Source: Dyadobacter crusticola DSM 16708 | GTDB taxonomy: Bacteria > Bacteroidota > Bacteroidia > Cytophagales > Spirosomataceae | Assembly (NCBI RefSeq): GCF_000701505.1 | Contig: NZ_JNJB01000005.1 | Span: 434,001 to 498,000, forward strand | Length of the DNA: 64,000 nt | Direction: 5' to 3' | Shown here: one piece after another, positions 62,201 to 64,000 of the stretch | Layout of the letters: each line of letters starts with the position of its first letter | How positions within the stretch are numbered: the first letter of the stretch is position 1 | Notes under the pieces: generated by a model | What the model saw: only the letters and a program-made list of their open reading frames with translations | What the model was told of the DNA's origin: nothing | Database searches by the model: none | Translations under genes and position numbers: made by a program

Positions 62201-63502
62201 CTCGGGATCTTTGCCGGGAAAGCTGCTGATCTCGGGCTGGACCTGGTGTACCAGATCGATCCGGCTATACCTTCCCAAATTGTCGGCGACAATCTCAGGT
62301 TGAGGCAAATACTGATCAATCTGGTCAGTAATGCTGTCAAGTTCACGCATAAAGGCGAGATCCTGGTAAATGTAACAAGGGAGAACCCGGGGCAACACAC
62401 TTCCGAAATCCAGTTGAAATTTCAGGTACGGGATACCGGGATCGGGATTGAACATGAAAAGCTGGACCTGCTTTTCAAAGCTTTCTCCCAAGTGGACTCG
62501 TCGCATAGCCGTAAGTATGGCGGTACCGGACTGGGGTTGGTAATCAGCCAGCGCCTGACCGAACTGATGGGCGGCAAGATATATGCAGAAAGTGACCCCG
62601 GAAAAGGCACGAGCTTCTTTTTCACCATAAAAACCACAGCGGGGAATGCTACCGGCGAGCTTTCCGAAGAAACCGATGGAAGTGAAAATGCAGGCAAGCA
62701 GGTATTGGTTGTGGATGATAATAAAACCAACCTCCGCATCATTGAAGCGCAGCTTAAATACTGGAAACTGACTCCAGTACTGGCGTCGTCGGGAGAAGAT
62801 GCACTTTCCAAGCTGAATGCCGAACACAAGATCGAGCTGGTCATTACCGACCGGAATATGCCAGGTATGAGCGGCGTGGAGCTGGCCCAGCAAATCAGAG
62901 CCAAGTACCCCGAGTTGCCAATTGTACTGCTTACGTCGATGGGCGACGAGACGCGCAAGAATTATCCCGGAATATTCCATTCCGTTTTGACTAAACCCGT
63001 AAAACACCAGAAGCTGGGCGAAGTAGTAAGAAAGCAGCTTTCAAGACAAGTGTTACCCCCTGACCCAAAAGCTGCTGCACCAAATGCACTCGCCACCAGC
63101 TTCGCCTCTGAGTTCCCGCTCAAAATCCTGATGGCAGAGGATAATGCGATTAATGAGAAGCTGTTCGTAACGGTACTATCCAAGCTTGGCTACATTCCCG
63201 TGGTGACCAGGAATGGGAAAGAGGCTGCTGCAGAAGCAGCCCGCAACGCTTACGACCTGATTTTCATGGATATTCAAATGCCCGAAATGGACGGGCTTCA
63301 AGCTACCGGCGTGATCCGCAGGTCACCCGGCCCTCAACCTTATATTATTGCAATGACCGCGAATGCAATGCAGGAAGACAGGCAGATTTGCCTGTCAGCG
63401 GGAATGGACGATTATATAGCCAAGCCGTTGCGATATGAGGAAATAAAATCTGCATTACAACGTGTTTACCAGCAGCGCTACACGGTTTCCGACCTGAGCT
63501 GA
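59291..63502 (+). CDS. Hybrid sensor histidine kinase with periplasmic two-component propeller
   Basis: A 1403-residue membrane kinase. A signal peptide (MKLPLLLCFILTLAFSDSSA) is followed by a periplasmic sensor of about 14 beta-propeller blades (Reg_prop repeats of the type G-x-(L/I)-W-(I/V)-G-T), then a Y_Y_Y domain (about 725-800), one membrane helix (about 803-823), a coiled linker, HisKA with His in MSHEIRTPMNG (about 896), HATPase with N-box LINLVSNAVKFTHKG, and two receivers (acceptors in LVITDRNMPGM, about 1186, and LIFMDIQMPEMDG, about 1326). It lacks an Hpt domain and the AraC-type output seen in many related HTCS regulators. Neighbouring genes suggest glucan or trehalose sensing. 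ATG at 59291 preferred over TTG at 59285. Confidence 0.95.
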   Translation: MKLPLLLCFILTLAFSDSSAQARNRPFRHLTTNQGLSQNNVNSIVMDRRGFMWFGTQDGLNMYDGYRFTVYRHDPQNPKSISHSYITALFEDNKGKLWIGTNDGGLNVYNYQQDSFTKFRHDPANPKSLGNDKITSIAQDRSGRIWIGTGGGLSSYDPAAKQFSVYKHNLADPQSISQDHVRSVLVDGEGMVWAGTLSEGLNRLDPKTGKFTRYKHNPADKASLGPGEINSLYEDRNQYLWIATEGGGLNMLDRLNGIFKKIRNDPARPTSISHNDIMSFEEDMAGRLWIGTRNGGINILEKDGTFTKHEFSKANVEGINNGSIYSMFCDKNGTMWIGTFSGGVNILDHEPLKFNRFRSSAAIQEGLNNDNVLSLTEDLNGQMWLGTDGGGVNVMNPETGSFKHYLHIPGNSASVASNFITSVIRDMEGKIWVGNYKGGLSFFNNGTGKFVNLNNNPKLKPITANIYSMIDDGKGHIWIGSSDGLLRFSKSDYSYITFKNDPRNPGSIGNNVVASVYMDKMGQLWLGTEGGGLNLYNEKSNSFTRFLHNPKDRKTISNNLVNCTVEDSKGNLWVGTNGGINVFDKRTKSFTSYTQRDGLPSDLIWGILEDEHGMMWISTNNGLSRFDPATRTIRNFDISDGLQGTSFNRMASYRDKSGKMYFGGQTGLNIFHPDSIRYNKFIPPVYVTDFQIFNQSVSVSDSTALSKHITQTREITVSYEDLMLSFEFSALNFTLPRKNRYAYKLEGFDKDWIYSNTTRKATYTNLDPGDYLFRVKASNNDGVWNETGTSIRLHIIPPFWQTWWFRVFGLLAIAGCIYLFYQTRVKVIKNQKQVLQRKVFQRTKEVIRQKQALEEQATSLHQLNEHLQQKNIRELQARKEAEKANQAKSVFLATMSHEIRTPMNGILGMAVLLSQTEMTEEQSEYTQTIISCGDGLLTVINDILDFSKIESGNMELEHKSFDLHDCIEEVLGIFAGKAADLGLDLVYQIDPAIPSQIVGDNLRLRQILINLVSNAVKFTHKGEILVNVTRENPGQHTSEIQLKFQVRDTGIGIEHEKLDLLFKAFSQVDSSHSRKYGGTGLGLVISQRLTELMGGKIYAESDPGKGTSFFFTIKTTAGNATGELSEETDGSENAGKQVLVVDDNKTNLRIIEAQLKYWKLTPVLASSGEDALSKLNAEHKIELVITDRNMPGMSGVELAQQIRAKYPELPIVLLTSMGDETRKNYPGIFHSVLTKPVKHQKLGEVVRKQLSRQVLPPDPKAAAPNALATSFASEFPLKILMAEDNAINEKLFVTVLSKLGYIPVVTRNGKEAAAEAARNAYDLIFMDIQMPEMDGLQATGVIRRSPGPQPYIIAMTANAMQEDRQICLSAGMDDYIAKPLRYEEIKSALQRVYQQRYTVSDLS

Positions 63503-63575
63503 TCTATTTGATCGATTTGTAGGTTAAAACTTTCATTTTCAATTTCGTATACGTGCACAATGTTCGTCAAACGTA

Positions 63576-63583
63576 TACTTTTG
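63576..63583 (+). promoter_or_regulatory. Promoter -7 element upstream of glgE with flanking CGTATAC copies
   Basis: TACTTTTG matches TANNTTTG and lies 93 bases before the glgE ATG. CGTATAC occurs twice, at 63546-63552 and 63572-63578, 26 bases apart; the second copy overlaps the -7 element. The first is part of the palindrome CGTATACG. This could be a repressor operator pair. No clear -33 element is seen. Confidence 0.4.
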
Positions 63584-63675
63584 CCTGGAAGGGTTTGTAA
63601 AAAACCATTTCTGCAGGCATGATTTTGATTGCTTGATAGTCCATTCGGCAAAATGAAAAACTAAAAAACAGATCG

Positions 63676-64000
63676 ATGAGCAACCAGGACGGAAGAAAAC
63701 GCGTGGTAATCACCAATGTTAGTCCCCAAGTTGAGGCTGGTAAATACCCGGCAAGACGTGCCATAGGTGAAAGCATTGATTTTTCGGCTGATGTGTTTGG
63801 TGACGGTCACGATGTGGTGGCTGCCGCTGTGATTTACAAGCACGAAACCGAGGAAAACTGGAATGAAGTCCTGATGCAGTTCACGGGCAATGACCACTGG
63901 GAAGCAACCTGGTCTCCCGATAAAGAGGGCATTTACCAATACAGGTTTACAGGTTGGATAGATCATTTTACAACCTGGAAAAAAGGATTGGTTAAAAAAT
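63676..64000 (+). CDS. glgE: Alpha-1,4-glucan:maltose-1-phosphate maltosyltransferase, N-terminal part
   Basis: The first 108 residues of a gene that runs off the right edge. The sequence matches the N-terminal immunoglobulin-like domain of GlgE: RKRVVITNVSPQVEAGKYPA, RRAIGESIDFSADVFGDGHD, the GNDHWEATW segment and WIDHFTTWKKGL. GlgE (GH13_3) extends alpha-1,4-glucan using maltose 1-phosphate, the step after TreS/Mak in the trehalose-to-glycogen route. The catalytic domain lies outside the window. It follows the hybrid kinase gene by 173 bases and stands near TreY-MalQ, so this is a trehalose/glycogen region. Confidence 0.88.
   Translation, partial: MSNQDGRKRVVITNVSPQVEAGKYPARRAIGESIDFSADVFGDGHDVVAAAVIYKHETEENWNEVLMQFTGNDHWEATWSPDKEGIYQYRFTGWIDHFTTWKKGLVKK

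Noticed and set aside
61889..63007. Long open frame on the minus strand opposite the hybrid kinase
   Set aside because: It mirrors the conserved HisKA/HATPase/receiver coding region, has no recognisable domain and an unlikely composition; the plus-strand protein explains the sequence fully.

Overview
The window looks like a chromosomal segment of a member of the Bacteroidota, most likely order Cytophagales (a Dyadobacter/Spirosoma-like relative; this is inferred from gene content and order, not from a database search). The supporting signs are a T9SS-type C-terminal sorting domain, the gene order parA-parB-DUF5683-dapB-lepB, TANNTTTG-type -7 promoter elements instead of TATAAT, a giant hybrid sensor kinase with a periplasmic propeller, and weak Shine-Dalgarno sequences. 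I see no rRNA, tRNA, CRISPR array, prophage or transposase.

Layout. 1-9,000: the end of an AlbA_2-type gene, dprA, a GH13 glucan enzyme, then a minus-strand housekeeping run parA-parB-DUF5683-dapB-lepB with a second, diverged lepB behind it. 9,100-20,900: mixed genes (radical SAM/SPASM, Lrp-type regulator facing alanine dehydrogenase, DEAD-box helicase with a long leader, DinB-like protein, S1/P1-type phospholipase, Dabb protein, ung, apaG, a methyltransferase, two DUF2157-type membrane proteins). 20,970-25,100: secreted carbohydrate enzymes (GH43; a T9SS-secreted sialate-O-acetylesterase-like protein) and a membrane EEP-family protein. 25,171-28,552: EcsC protein plus an Mla-type lipid transporter (permease, ATPase, MCE protein).

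28,656-49,884 is a large polysaccharide locus. A seven-gene minus-strand operon (receiver protein, sugar transferase, half-size TolC-like protein, chain-length/ATPase protein, glycosyltransferase, a 47-aa membrane protein, O-antigen-ligase-type polymerase) faces scattered glycosyltransferases, a flippase, an acyltransferase and an FkbM methyltransferase. Inside the same locus sit two free Hpt proteins and a complete partner-switch module (receiver-PP2C phosphatase, STAS antagonist, RsbW-like ATPase) whose last gene overlaps the acyltransferase gene. The arrangement suggests that polysaccharide production is under phospho-signalling control.

50,296-54,372: an ECF sigma factor with an anti-sigma/TonB fusion, divergent from a VWA protein. 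The short gap between them is almost filled by a perfect 34-bp inverted repeat. 54,424-64,000: alpha-glucan/trehalose metabolism: a natural TreY-MalQ fusion, a receiver protein, a 1403-aa hybrid histidine kinase that has no Hpt or DNA-binding output of its own, and the start of glgE. The free receivers and Hpt proteins in the window are plausible partners for that kinase.
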